64,000 nucleotides of DNA from assembly GCA_028713555.1 (NCBI GenBank), contig JAQTOA010000017.1, forward strand, positions 1 to 64,000. The letters are read 5' to 3'. Below the pieces are notes generated by a model. It searched no databases. It was not told the origin of the DNA and saw only the letters and a program-made list of their open reading frames with translations. A program made the translations under genes and the position numbers. Position 1 is the stretch's first letter; every line of letters begins with the position of its first letter. This stretch comes from Sterolibacterium sp. Its GTDB lineage: Bacteria; Pseudomonadota; Gammaproteobacteria; Burkholderiales; Rhodocyclaceae. Shown here piece by piece: positions 53,664 through 61,883 of this stretch.

Positions 53664-55055
53664 TTATTGTCCGCCCTCTTTGCCGTATCTATTCTGATAG
53701 AACTGGATGACCTGGGCGGCTTCTTCCTTGGCCATGCCCTTCTTCCACTTATGCTCGGGGCTATCCATGATCTTGGCCCGGAACTCTTCCCATTTGGCGC
53801 TCAGTGCGGGATCCTTCCTGGCGGCGACGGCTTCATCGGCGGCAGGTAGCAGCATGAAGTAGAAGTTGATGGCCACCTCGTACATGCCGTGCCAGTGCGA
53901 GTAGTCCGGCGCGTTCATGGCGGCGCCGTGACGGCCGCGGCGGCCTTCGTGGTGCCACAGATGCCAGTAGTGAATCTCGACGATTTCATTCAGCGGCGTG
54001 GGGTCGGTGACCTTGTTTTCGGCAAGGAACTTCATGATGCTGGTCGCCGGAATCGCAAACTTGTCGTTGTAGAGTTTGACGTAATCGTCAAACTGCTGAA
54101 AGAACCCGTCGGTCCACGGCTGCTGATGGCATTCTGAACAGACTTTTTTCATGTCCTCGCGCTTTTTCTCGCCGTTTTCGAGAACCTTGGAAATCGGCGG
54201 ACGCAAAGTCCACTTGATGCGGGCACCCACGTCATGCGTCGAAGGCAGCTGCCGAGTCGCGCCCATGTGGCAGGTCGAGCAGACCGGTCCCTTGTTGTAA
54301 TCCTTGCCGAGCACAAAGTTCTTGGTCTTGGCTTTGGCCATGATCTCTTCGCGGTTGGTATCGAAATCTATGCCGTGCTTCGACAGCTCGTAGATCTCGA
54401 TCTGCGGATGGTCAGGTCCCTGATGGCACTTGCCGCAATTCTTCGGGTTGCGCGAAACGTCCAAGGCAAAACCATGCCGGTAATGGCAAGCTGTGCAGTT
54501 GCCCATGCTGCCGTCCGGATTGATGCGGCCAATGCCGGTATTCGGCCAGGTGCCTCCCTTGAGCTTGCCGTCGGGAAGAACCTCGACGGTGGAGCCATGG
54601 CACTGGGCGCAGCCCAGATTGAAGTTCTGCTCGCCGGTAACGATGCGGCCGAGGAAATTGTCGAGTGAGCCGGTGAACTGGTGCGCCTTGGCGTGATGCG
54701 ACTCAGTCATCTGCTTGGATTCCTTGGCGTGGCAACGACCACAATCCTTGGGGGAAACGATTACCCCGATCATGAAGCCGTTGTGCTGCTGCGCATCCTT
54801 GCGCGACTTGTCGGCCTTGTGGCACTCGTAGCAACCGACGCCGTTCTTGGCGTGCTTGCTCTCCGCCCATGGGCCATAAACGCCGGGGTTCTCTTCCTTG
54901 TGGCAGGCGATGCAATCCTTGGATTCCTTGCTGAGCGCGGGCGCTTTGGCAACCGCTTTGTGCGTCGCGGCCTTCCCGGTTGCGGCAAATGCGCTCCCGG
55001 AGAACGCCAGACAGATCATGATGAACACGCTGAGCAGACTCAATATTTTTTTCAC
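53664..55055 (-). CDS. Octaheme c-type cytochrome, hydroxylamine oxidoreductase (HAO)-like
   Basis: 463 residues starting at GTG 55055, with a signal peptide (about 1-24). Eight CxxCH motifs (first cysteines at 48, 75, 105, 149, 187, 207, 259 and 306) give an octaheme protein of the HAO family, active in the periplasm. A His/Trp/Tyr-rich C-terminal region (IHYWHLWHHEGRRGRHGAA, APDYSHWHGMYEV) follows. In non-nitrifiers, related proteins are proposed to reduce nitrite or hydroxylamine to ammonium. Whether Tyr385 matches the cross-linking tyrosine of ammonia-oxidiser HAO cannot be decided without an alignment. The NarXL genes and a NarL-type site just upstream point to nitrogen-oxide metabolism. 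No quinol-linked partner cytochrome is adjacent. Confidence 0.9.
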   Translation of the reverse strand: MKKILSLLSVFIMICLAFSGSAFAATGKAATHKAVAKAPALSKESKDCIACHKEENPGVYGPWAESKHAKNGVGCYECHKADKSRKDAQQHNGFMIGVIVSPKDCGRCHAKESKQMTESHHAKAHQFTGSLDNFLGRIVTGEQNFNLGCAQCHGSTVEVLPDGKLKGGTWPNTGIGRINPDGSMGNCTACHYRHGFALDVSRNPKNCGKCHQGPDHPQIEIYELSKHGIDFDTNREEIMAKAKTKNFVLGKDYNKGPVCSTCHMGATRQLPSTHDVGARIKWTLRPPISKVLENGEKKREDMKKVCSECHQQPWTDGFFQQFDDYVKLYNDKFAIPATSIMKFLAENKVTDPTPLNEIVEIHYWHLWHHEGRRGRHGAAMNAPDYSHWHGMYEVAINFYFMLLPAADEAVAARKDPALSAKWEEFRAKIMDSPEHKWKKGMAKEEAAQVIQFYQNRYGKEGGQ

Positions 55056-55145
55056 AACGGCACCTCTCTTTTCAGAAATAAAAAATCGTCGCCATTATGC
55101 TATCGATCATCGAATTGCCATCTCACTCGGATGGCTATTTGGGAG

Positions 55146-55161
55146 TACCTACGAAGAGGTA
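55146..55161. promoter_or_regulatory. NarL-type 7-2-7 palindrome upstream of the octaheme gene
   Basis: TACCTACGAAGAGGTA contains two NarL-like heptamers (consensus TACYYMT) in opposite orientation with a 2-bp spacer. One half is perfect and the other has one mismatch. It lies about 91-106 bp upstream of the cytochrome GTG, in the gap after narL. Confidence 0.6.
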
Positions 55162-55274
55162 GGGAAGAGGCGCGCAGTTGCGGAGATTACGCAGCAACTG
55201 CTGGAACTTGCCGGGGAACATGCCGACGTGCACATCTTGATTTCCCCTGCCGGACCAAGTTTATTCCATAGGCA

Positions 55275-55925
55275 TTAAGACTTTTTATTCTCGACCATCC
55301 ACACCGCCGCTTCAACGCGCGAGCGGAAGTTAAGCTTGCGCAACAGATGCTTGACATGCACCTTCACGGTTCCCTCGGTGATGTCCAGATCGCGCGCAAT
55401 CAGCTTGTTGCTCTTGCCGTCGGCCAGCCCACGCAGAATCTCCTTCTCGCGCTCGGTAAGCTCGTTGACATTGCGATTTTTCGCCGTCGTTTCTTCGCGC
55501 AGCGCCTTTGCCAGGCGCCCCGCCAGACCTGCCGAAATCACGGTTCTGCCGAACACCGCTTCCTTGATGTGGGCCAGCAGTTCCTCTGGCTCCATGTCTT
55601 TTAACAGGTAACCATCGGCGCCGGCCCGGATGGTGCCGATCAGGTCGTCGGAAGTATCCGATACGGTCAGGATCACCACGCGCCTTTCCGGGTTATGCGA
55701 TTTGATGGCTTCCAGCGCCTTCAACCCGCCCATGCCTTTCATGTTCAGGTCGAGCAGCACCAGGTCGGGCTGGTGGCGCGCCGCCAGTTGTACGCCCTCT
55801 TCGCCGCTGGAAGCTTCGGCGACAACTTCCAGTTCTGGCTCCAAGTCGAGCAACTGGCGCACGCCCTTACGAAACAGCGGATGGTCGTCGATGATGACCA
55901 CGGAACTTCTTTTCGTCCTTGTCAT
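55275..55925 (-). CDS. narL: Nitrate/nitrite response regulator NarL
   Basis: 216 residues: a receiver (VVIIDDHPLFRKGVRQLLDL, LVLLDLNMKGMGGLKAL, lysine in YLLKDMEPEEL) and a LuxR-type DNA-binding domain (LTEREKEILRGLADGKSNKL, LDITEGTVKVHVKHLLRKLN). Together with the overlapping narX (4 bp) this is the NarXL system, which activates or represses nitrogen-oxide respiration genes. Matching DNA sites are found upstream of the octaheme gene and of narX itself. Its stop lies 219 bp from the octaheme gene. Confidence 0.95.
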   Translation of the reverse strand: MTRTKRSSVVIIDDHPLFRKGVRQLLDLEPELEVVAEASSGEEGVQLAARHQPDLVLLDLNMKGMGGLKALEAIKSHNPERRVVILTVSDTSDDLIGTIRAGADGYLLKDMEPEELLAHIKEAVFGRTVISAGLAGRLAKALREETTAKNRNVNELTEREKEILRGLADGKSNKLIARDLDITEGTVKVHVKHLLRKLNFRSRVEAAVWMVENKKS

Positions 55926-57817
55926 GACGTTCCCTCCATCGCCGTCAGGAGCGCTGCGGCGTTGGTGTCCTGCGGGATCATTTTCGGCTGAAAAAGCAGT
56001 TCGACGCGGGTTCCCGCCTCCCGTCGAGGCGTCACCGTCAAGCCTCCGCCCAGGCTTTCGGCGCGGTCGCGCATGATGCTAATACCATAATGATGGAGTA
56101 CCGATGGGGCGGGTTGGTAGCCGGCCCCATCGTCTTCTATGGCGATGCGCACCGAACGCGCATCGGCACGCTCAAGCGTCACCCAGGCATGCGGCGTGTG
56201 TGCGTGATGCTCGACGTTGGACAGCGCTTCGCGAATGATCTGCAACACGTGCAGCTGCTCATTGGCCGATAGCTCGATACCGGCCAGGGTGTTGCTGACC
56301 TGGATGCCGGGAATGCCGCGCTGCCGAAACTCCTCGACCACGTCGCGCAATGCCTGATCCAGCCCCTTGCCGTCGAAACGCAGGCGGAAGGTCGTCAGCA
56401 GCTCGCGCAATTGGCGGTAGGCGTTATTCAGGCCGGTGCGCAGTTCGTCCACCACCCCGCGCACCGGTTCCGGCGTCTGTGCATCGAGCAATCGGGTCAG
56501 CCGCGCAACCTGGATCTTCAGGTAAGACAAGGATTGTGCCAGGGAATCGTGCAGCTCGCGGGCAATCGCCGAGCGTTCTTCGAGCAAGGCCACCCGGCGT
56601 TCCTGCTGGTTGTGTTCCATGCCCGCCAGCGCCGAGCCGATCTGCCTGCCGATCGCTTCCAGCAATTCGATCTGCCAAGGTTCAATCTGGGCATCTTGCG
56701 GCACCATCACCGGCATGGTGCCAAAGTAGTGGCCGGCATCCGTCAGCGGCACATTCAGGATTCGCCCGCCGGGGTGCGCCTTGTCGGGTCGCAATTGCGT
56801 TTCGGTCGAGGCGTGACAAGCGGCACAATCGCTCGGGTCATGATCATCCCGATGGAGCCGTTCGGCAGCATTGACGGCGATCGGAAAACCGCGGACCCGG
56901 TTGGGGTTGAAAGCGCAGATCACCACCGTGGGCAAACCAATCTCCGCTTCAACCCGTTGCAGCACCTGCTGCAGGCATTGCGGCGTTAGCGTTCCGCTGG
57001 AAAGCAGGCGATTGGTCTCGTACAACAAAGACAGGGCGCGGTTGCTGCGCTCGAGTTCGGCGGTCTTTTGCGCCACCTGCGCTTCCAGCGTGGCGTACAT
57101 GCGCGACAAATCCTCGGCCATGAAGTTGAAGGCCTCGGACAGCTCGGCGAATTCGCCGCCCCCGCCCGCCGGCGCGCGCACCGAAAAGTCGCCTTTGCGC
57201 ACTTCTCGCGAGAAACGCAGCAGGTTGGACAAGGTGGCATTGAGTTGTTCGTGCAGCATGAAAATGGCGACGAAAATCGTGATCAACATCAGGAACAGCA
57301 TGCCACCCTGGATCAGTTTCAGGGTCGTAATCTGGCTCTCCAAAGCTTCGTCAAGGCGCGCCACAAACTCATCCACTTCACCGACAAAGTCGCGGATGCT
57401 CGGCAAGGCATCCGGCGAAGCGTTGGGTTGCGTGGCGATGTGCTGAATGAGCGGCCGCAATTTATTGTTCCATTCATCGATCAGGTGCGCGAACAGATGC
57501 GTCAGCGGATTCTTGGGATTGGCCGGCATTGCCGAAACAATGCTGGGATGGTTCAGGCGGCGGTCGAAATCCTGAACGGCTTCCTGCACCGCCTTCCGCC
57601 TATCGGTGTCGAAACTCCCGGTTTCGGACAGCGCCAAGGCGATCGCATAGGACTGCATGCGCAGGGAACCGGCAATATTGATCGCACTAGCCTGTCCGGT
57701 CGAGTTCTCGGCGAAGATCACCAGGTTCACGAATGACACCGTGGCAGCCACTGCCAGGATGGTCATGGCGACTTCCAGCCGTCCAAGGACGGATTGGCCA
57801 GAGAAAATGCGGATCAT
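55922..57817 (-). CDS. narX: Nitrate/nitrite sensor histidine kinase NarX
   Basis: 631 residues. TM1 (about 13-35), a periplasmic PilJ/NarX domain with the nitrate-binding P-box (NIAGSLRMQSYAIALALSET, about 48-67), TM2 (about 170-192), HAMP, a coiled coil, a GAF-like central module, then HisKA_3 (LLEERSAIARELHDSLAQSL) and HATPase_c (ALSNVEHHAHTPHA, EDDGAGYQ). The central module contains DCAACH (about residue 333), matching the conserved cysteine cluster of NarX proteins. Upstream are a NarL half-site (57853-57859), an FNR-like box and a full 7-2-7 palindrome. Confidence 0.95.
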   Translation of the reverse strand: MIRIFSGQSVLGRLEVAMTILAVAATVSFVNLVIFAENSTGQASAINIAGSLRMQSYAIALALSETGSFDTDRRKAVQEAVQDFDRRLNHPSIVSAMPANPKNPLTHLFAHLIDEWNNKLRPLIQHIATQPNASPDALPSIRDFVGEVDEFVARLDEALESQITTLKLIQGGMLFLMLITIFVAIFMLHEQLNATLSNLLRFSREVRKGDFSVRAPAGGGGEFAELSEAFNFMAEDLSRMYATLEAQVAQKTAELERSNRALSLLYETNRLLSSGTLTPQCLQQVLQRVEAEIGLPTVVICAFNPNRVRGFPIAVNAAERLHRDDHDPSDCAACHASTETQLRPDKAHPGGRILNVPLTDAGHYFGTMPVMVPQDAQIEPWQIELLEAIGRQIGSALAGMEHNQQERRVALLEERSAIARELHDSLAQSLSYLKIQVARLTRLLDAQTPEPVRGVVDELRTGLNNAYRQLRELLTTFRLRFDGKGLDQALRDVVEEFRQRGIPGIQVSNTLAGIELSANEQLHVLQIIREALSNVEHHAHTPHAWVTLERADARSVRIAIEDDGAGYQPAPSVLHHYGISIMRDRAESLGGGLTVTPRREAGTRVELLFQPKMIPQDTNAAALLTAMEGTS

Positions 57818-57876
57818 GATGCGATCTCCTGCTTGATGCGGAGCAATGGAAGTACCTCTTTGTTTCTGTAGTTGGC

Positions 57877-57890
57877 CTGATTCTAATCAA
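57877..57890. promoter_or_regulatory. FNR/ANR-like box upstream of narX
   Basis: CTGATTCTAATCAA matches the FNR consensus TTGAT-N4-ATCAA with one mismatch. Its centre is about 66 bp upstream of the narX ATG, and a perfect NarL heptamer (TACCTCT, 57853-57859) lies between the two. The position fits oxygen-controlled expression of narXL. It could also act on the divergent uspA/narK side, although it is almost 300 bp from that start. Confidence 0.5.
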
Positions 57891-57958
57891 TAAATCCGAC
57901 ACCTGCCGCGACAACGAGTAACCGCGCGGGATTAGGGTATTCACCAGGCACACGGTCC

Positions 57959-57974
57959 TACCTCTTTGTGGGTA
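57959..57974. promoter_or_regulatory. NarL-type 7-2-7 palindrome in the narX/uspA divergent region
   Basis: TACCTCTTTGTGGGTA has a perfect left NarL heptamer and a right heptamer with one mismatch, in the 7-2-7 arrangement. It lies 142 bp upstream of narX and about 205 bp upstream of the uspA start, so it can serve either operon. Confidence 0.6.
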
Positions 57975-58178
57975 GTTGCGGAGGCTTGGTGGCATCCCGG
58001 GTCTATTGTGTCAATGCGCCGCGCTGCCTAGACTTTCAGCCGAGTTCTCTGGCCGTGCCGTGATTTGGTGACGATGAGAGTGGTTGACGACCCGGCATTG
58101 CATACCCGTTACTGCAATCTCCAGAAGAAAAAACAAATGACGGTTCATAAGCTTCTCGTTAAGTCTTCGAGGAAAAAG

Positions 58179-58595
58179 ATGAAAATTCTTGTTTGCCATG
58201 ACGGCTCGGAGAAAGCGCAGTCTGCACTGGATAAATCCATTGCGCTGTTCGGGCACTTAAAACCTCAATTGATTTTGGTCACCGTGGTCGAAGAACCGCT
58301 GGACGCCAGCAGCCATGATGAAGAGGCGTTCGATGAATGGCGCGCGAAAAGGGAAGAGGAACTGAGGAAGGCAGCGGAACGAGTGACCGAACTGGGTCTG
58401 GATGTGGACGCCATCCTGGCGATCGGCGACCCGCGCAAGATGTTGGTGGAGGCGGTCAGGAAAAGAATGCCGGATATCTTGGTGATTACCAGTCGGCCTC
58501 CCAAGGGAGGGGTGAGGTTCGGCAACGTCACTGTCAGTATCAGCGACTACTTGATTCACCACATAGATACCTGTCCCGTGCTGGTTATGCAATGA
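58179..58595 (+). CDS. Universal stress protein UspA family
   Basis: 138 residues from ATG 58179 (GAGGA 7 bp before): MKILVCHDGSEKAQSALDKS, a central acidic helix, and the nucleotide-loop region ILAIGDPRKMLVEAVRKRMP followed by RFGNVTVSISDYLIHHIDTC and PVLVM. The USP fold binds ATP or acts as a stress regulator in the cytoplasm. It lies 68 bp upstream of the first narK gene on the same strand and probably shares its nitrate/anaerobic control. An upstream in-frame start at 58065 would add 38 improbable residues. Confidence 0.88.
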   Translation: MKILVCHDGSEKAQSALDKSIALFGHLKPQLILVTVVEEPLDASSHDEEAFDEWRAKREEELRKAAERVTELGLDVDAILAIGDPRKMLVEAVRKRMPDILVITSRPPKGGVRFGNVTVSISDYLIHHIDTCPVLVMQ

Positions 58596-58663
58596 ACAGG
58601 AGCGCCTGCGTTTTTCACAAAAGTGTTTTTTCGCTACTCCCTTTTAAAGAAAGAGGTTTCTGA

Positions 58664-60157
58664 ATGACCGTTAAATCAGATGATAAAACCATGGGCTGGA
58701 TGGACCTGCTGGCCTTCGGGCGGGCAGAGATCGCCGCCCTGCACAAGACCTGGATTGCTTTCTTTCTCACCTTCTATGTCTGGTTCAACATGGCGCCGCT
58801 GGTGTCGACCATCATCAAGGATACCGGACTGACTCTGGATCAACTCAAGATTCTCGCCATCTGCAATGTGGCCTTGACGGTTCCCGCCCGCGTCCTGATC
58901 GGCATGCTCTCCGACCGGATCGGGCCGCGCAAAACCTTCTGCCTGGTGATGTGGGCCATGGCCATTCCCTGCGTATGGTTTGCGCTTGCCACCAGCTATA
59001 CCGAGATGCTGGCGTCGCGGCTGATCCTCAGCGCAGTCGGCACGGGATTCGTGGTCGGCATCCACATGACCTCGCTGTGGTTCAAACCGCGCGACGCCGG
59101 ATTCTCCCAAGGCGTCGAAGCGGGCCTGGGCAACTGGGGTTCATCCCTGGCCGCGATCACCTTGCCGTTTCTGGCATTGAGCATACTCGATAGCTGGCGC
59201 TGGGCCATCGCCGTGAGCGGCCTGGTGATGTTCACTTATGGCATTTACTACTGGTTCGCCATCACCGACGGCCCCAAGGGCACGGCCCGGCCGGTCTCCC
59301 GCAAGGCTCAGGCGATCGAGGTTTCCTCCTGGGGCGACATGGTCAATGCGATCCTGTGGACCATCCCCATCGTCGGCGTGCTGTCCCTGCTGGTCAGGAC
59401 GGTGACGAGCAAGGGCTATATCACTGCGGAGACTGCATTCGTTTTCTACATCTTCATCGTTGCCGGGGTGCTGTATCAAGTACTGAACATCGTCAAGGTG
59501 AATGTGCCCATCCTCAGGAAGGGCGTGCCCGAGGACGACAAATACCGATTCACCCAGGTCGGCACCCTGTGCATGTCCTATGTCGTCACTTTTGGCGCGG
59601 AGCTGGCTGTAATTTCCATGCTGCCTTTCTTTTTCCAGAAGGTATTCCAGTTGAGTCCGGTGATGGCCGGATTGTTTGGATCGATGTTCGCGGTGCTCAA
59701 CTTCTTCTCGCGCGCGCTCGGCGGCTACATCTCGGACCGCATGCCTACCCGCAAGATGGCGCATCTGATCTACCTGGCGGGGGTCGCCGGCGGCTTTGTG
59801 ATGATGAGCATGATTGGCCCGGAATGGCCGCTGGTGTTGGCGGTGGCGGTGGTGATGATTTGCGCCATGTTTGTCACCGGCGGTTGCGGCACGACCTTTG
59901 CGCTCATCCCGTTCGTCAAGCGACGCATCACCGGCAACGTCGCCGGCTATGCGGGCGCCTATGGCAACGTCGGCGCCGTGGTGTTTACCACTGCGTATAC
60001 CTTCCTGACCGACAACCAGTTTTTCCTGATGATCGGCGGCGGCGCAGCGCTCACCTTCGTCTTCTGCCTGCTTTCCATGAGAGAGCCTGCCGGTGCATTC
60101 GCCAAGGAATACCATCTTTCATCGGTCGACAGGGACATCATGGCAGGCGGACACTGA
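58664..60157 (+). CDS. narK: Nitrate/nitrite porter, NarK/NNP family MFS (first of three)
   Basis: 497 residues with 12 predicted membrane helices. The NNP signature AGLGNWGSSLAAITLPFL lies in helix 5 and a second glycine-rich stretch (GNVAGYAGAYGNVGAVVF) in helix 11. It should move nitrate or nitrite across the inner membrane. It differs from the next two porters, which share a WxSxGxAIAxRNLW start. Fused NarK1-NarK2 proteins occur in some denitrifiers; here the units are separate genes. A GAAAGAGG sequence just upstream of the ATG serves as ribosome-binding site. Confidence 0.9.
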   Translation: MTVKSDDKTMGWMDLLAFGRAEIAALHKTWIAFFLTFYVWFNMAPLVSTIIKDTGLTLDQLKILAICNVALTVPARVLIGMLSDRIGPRKTFCLVMWAMAIPCVWFALATSYTEMLASRLILSAVGTGFVVGIHMTSLWFKPRDAGFSQGVEAGLGNWGSSLAAITLPFLALSILDSWRWAIAVSGLVMFTYGIYYWFAITDGPKGTARPVSRKAQAIEVSSWGDMVNAILWTIPIVGVLSLLVRTVTSKGYITAETAFVFYIFIVAGVLYQVLNIVKVNVPILRKGVPEDDKYRFTQVGTLCMSYVVTFGAELAVISMLPFFFQKVFQLSPVMAGLFGSMFAVLNFFSRALGGYISDRMPTRKMAHLIYLAGVAGGFVMMSMIGPEWPLVLAVAVVMICAMFVTGGCGTTFALIPFVKRRITGNVAGYAGAYGNVGAVVFTTAYTFLTDNQFFLMIGGGAALTFVFCLLSMREPAGAFAKEYHLSSVDRDIMAGGH

Positions 60158-60194
60158 TTCGAACGATTGCAAATTTGAACCCGGGAGATTGAAC

Positions 60195-61862
60195 ATGATG
60201 AACAAGAAACAGCAACGCGGGGCGATCGGCGCCAGTAGCTCAGCCACCTACAGTTCCGCCGATATCGCCGACTGGAATCCGGAAGACACTGCCTTCTGGG
60301 AATCGAAAGGCAAGGCCATCGCCAGCCGCAATCTGTGGATCTCGATCCCCAACCTGCTGTGCGGCTTTGCGGTGTGGGTGATGTGGGGCATCATCACGGT
60401 GCAGATGATCAACCTCGGCTTTCCCTTCAAGCCCGCGGAGTTGTTTACCCTGACCGCAATCTCCGGGTTGATGGGCGCCACCATGCGAATTCCAGCGTCA
60501 TTCTTCATTCGTCTCTGCGGCGGACGCAACACCATCTTTCTGACCACGGCGCTGCTGATCATTCCAGCCTTCGGGGCAGGTCTTGCGCTGCAGGACAAAA
60601 CCACGCCGCTGTGGGTATTCCAGCTCTGGGCGTTTCTCTCCGGCATCGGCGGCGGCAACTTTGCCTGTTCCATGTCCAACATCAGCGGCTTTTATCCCAA
60701 GCGGCTGCAAGGAACTGCCTTGGGTCTTAACGCGGGACTGGGCAACTTTGGCGTAACCTCCACGCAGATTCTGATTCCGTTGGTGATGACCGCGGGTATT
60801 TTCGGCGCCGTGGCTGGCGAGCCGATGACCCTGCTAAAAGATAGCGGCTGGATCCTCGGCAAGATCACCGCCGGCACGCCGACCTATATCCAGAACGCGG
60901 GCTTCATCTGGGCGGCGATTCTGGTGCCGCTGGTAATCGCTGCGTGGTTCGGCATGAACAACCTGCTGCCGCTATCGCCCAATTACGGCGGCACACTGGC
61001 TGCCTTCGCCAAGATTCTGTATCTGTGGGGTCTGACCTGCCTGGTCGGCGGCATCGGCCTCTACCTGTACCTGCCGGCGCCGGCCGGGATTGGCCTGCTC
61101 AACATGTGGGTGGCGCTGCCGCTGATCATGGTAGCTATGGTGTTGGTGATGAAACTCGCGGCCTTTGGCGAAATGAAGGGCAACATCGCCAAGCAGTTCG
61201 AGATTTTCAAGAACATGCACACCTGGTCGATGTCGGCACTCTACGTGGTCACCTTCGGCTCCTTCATTGGCTTCTCGATGGCGCTGCCACTATCCATCAC
61301 CGTGATCTTCGGCGTGCAGCATGTGCCCGACGCCTCCGGGACCATGCAGCACACCCTGAAGAACCCCAATGCGCCATCGGCATTGACCTACGCCTGGATC
61401 GGCCCCTTCCTGGGCGCTCTGATCCGTCCCGTGGGCGGCTGGATTTCCGACAAGGTGGGCGGCTCGATCGTCACCCAGATCATCTCGGCGGTGATGGTGG
61501 TGGCCTCCGCCGCCGCAGGTTATGTGATGCTGTTAGCTTATAAATCGGCGACGCCGGAAGAATACTTCCTGATTTTCATGGTGCTGTTCATGCTGCTGTT
61601 CGTTGCCACTGGTCTCGGCAACGGTTCCACTTTCCGCACCGTCGGCGTGATCTTCGACCGTCAGCAGGCAGGTCCGGTGCTGGGCTGGACCTCGGCGGTG
61701 GCGGCCTATGGCGCCTTCATCGCACCGGTGGTGATCGGCGCCCAGATCAAGGCCGGTACGCCGGAATATTCGATGTACGGCTTCGCCGTCTTCTATGCCC
61801 TGTGCCTGATTCTCAACTGGTGGTTCTACCTGCGCAGCAATGCCTACATCAAGAATCCCTGA
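60195..61862 (+). CDS. narK: Nitrate/nitrite porter, NarK family (second of three)
   Basis: 555 residues from ATG 60195 (GGGAG 8 bp before), with 12 membrane helices. FWESKGKAIASRNLWISIPN at the N-terminus, GLNAGLGNFGVTSTQILIPL in helix 5 and GSTFRTVGVIFDRQQAGPVL are typical of NarK nitrate/nitrite antiporters. Longer than most NarK proteins because of an extended cytoplasmic N-terminus and an inserted loop between helices 6 and 7. An upstream in-frame start lies inside the previous gene and is rejected. It is followed after 21 bp by a related porter. Confidence 0.92.
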   Translation: MMNKKQQRGAIGASSSATYSSADIADWNPEDTAFWESKGKAIASRNLWISIPNLLCGFAVWVMWGIITVQMINLGFPFKPAELFTLTAISGLMGATMRIPASFFIRLCGGRNTIFLTTALLIIPAFGAGLALQDKTTPLWVFQLWAFLSGIGGGNFACSMSNISGFYPKRLQGTALGLNAGLGNFGVTSTQILIPLVMTAGIFGAVAGEPMTLLKDSGWILGKITAGTPTYIQNAGFIWAAILVPLVIAAWFGMNNLLPLSPNYGGTLAAFAKILYLWGLTCLVGGIGLYLYLPAPAGIGLLNMWVALPLIMVAMVLVMKLAAFGEMKGNIAKQFEIFKNMHTWSMSALYVVTFGSFIGFSMALPLSITVIFGVQHVPDASGTMQHTLKNPNAPSALTYAWIGPFLGALIRPVGGWISDKVGGSIVTQIISAVMVVASAAAGYVMLLAYKSATPEEYFLIFMVLFMLLFVATGLGNGSTFRTVGVIFDRQQAGPVLGWTSAVAAYGAFIAPVVIGAQIKAGTPEYSMYGFAVFYALCLILNWWFYLRSNAYIKNP

Positions 61863-61883
61863 TTGCTGAGCTGGAAGTCCGCC

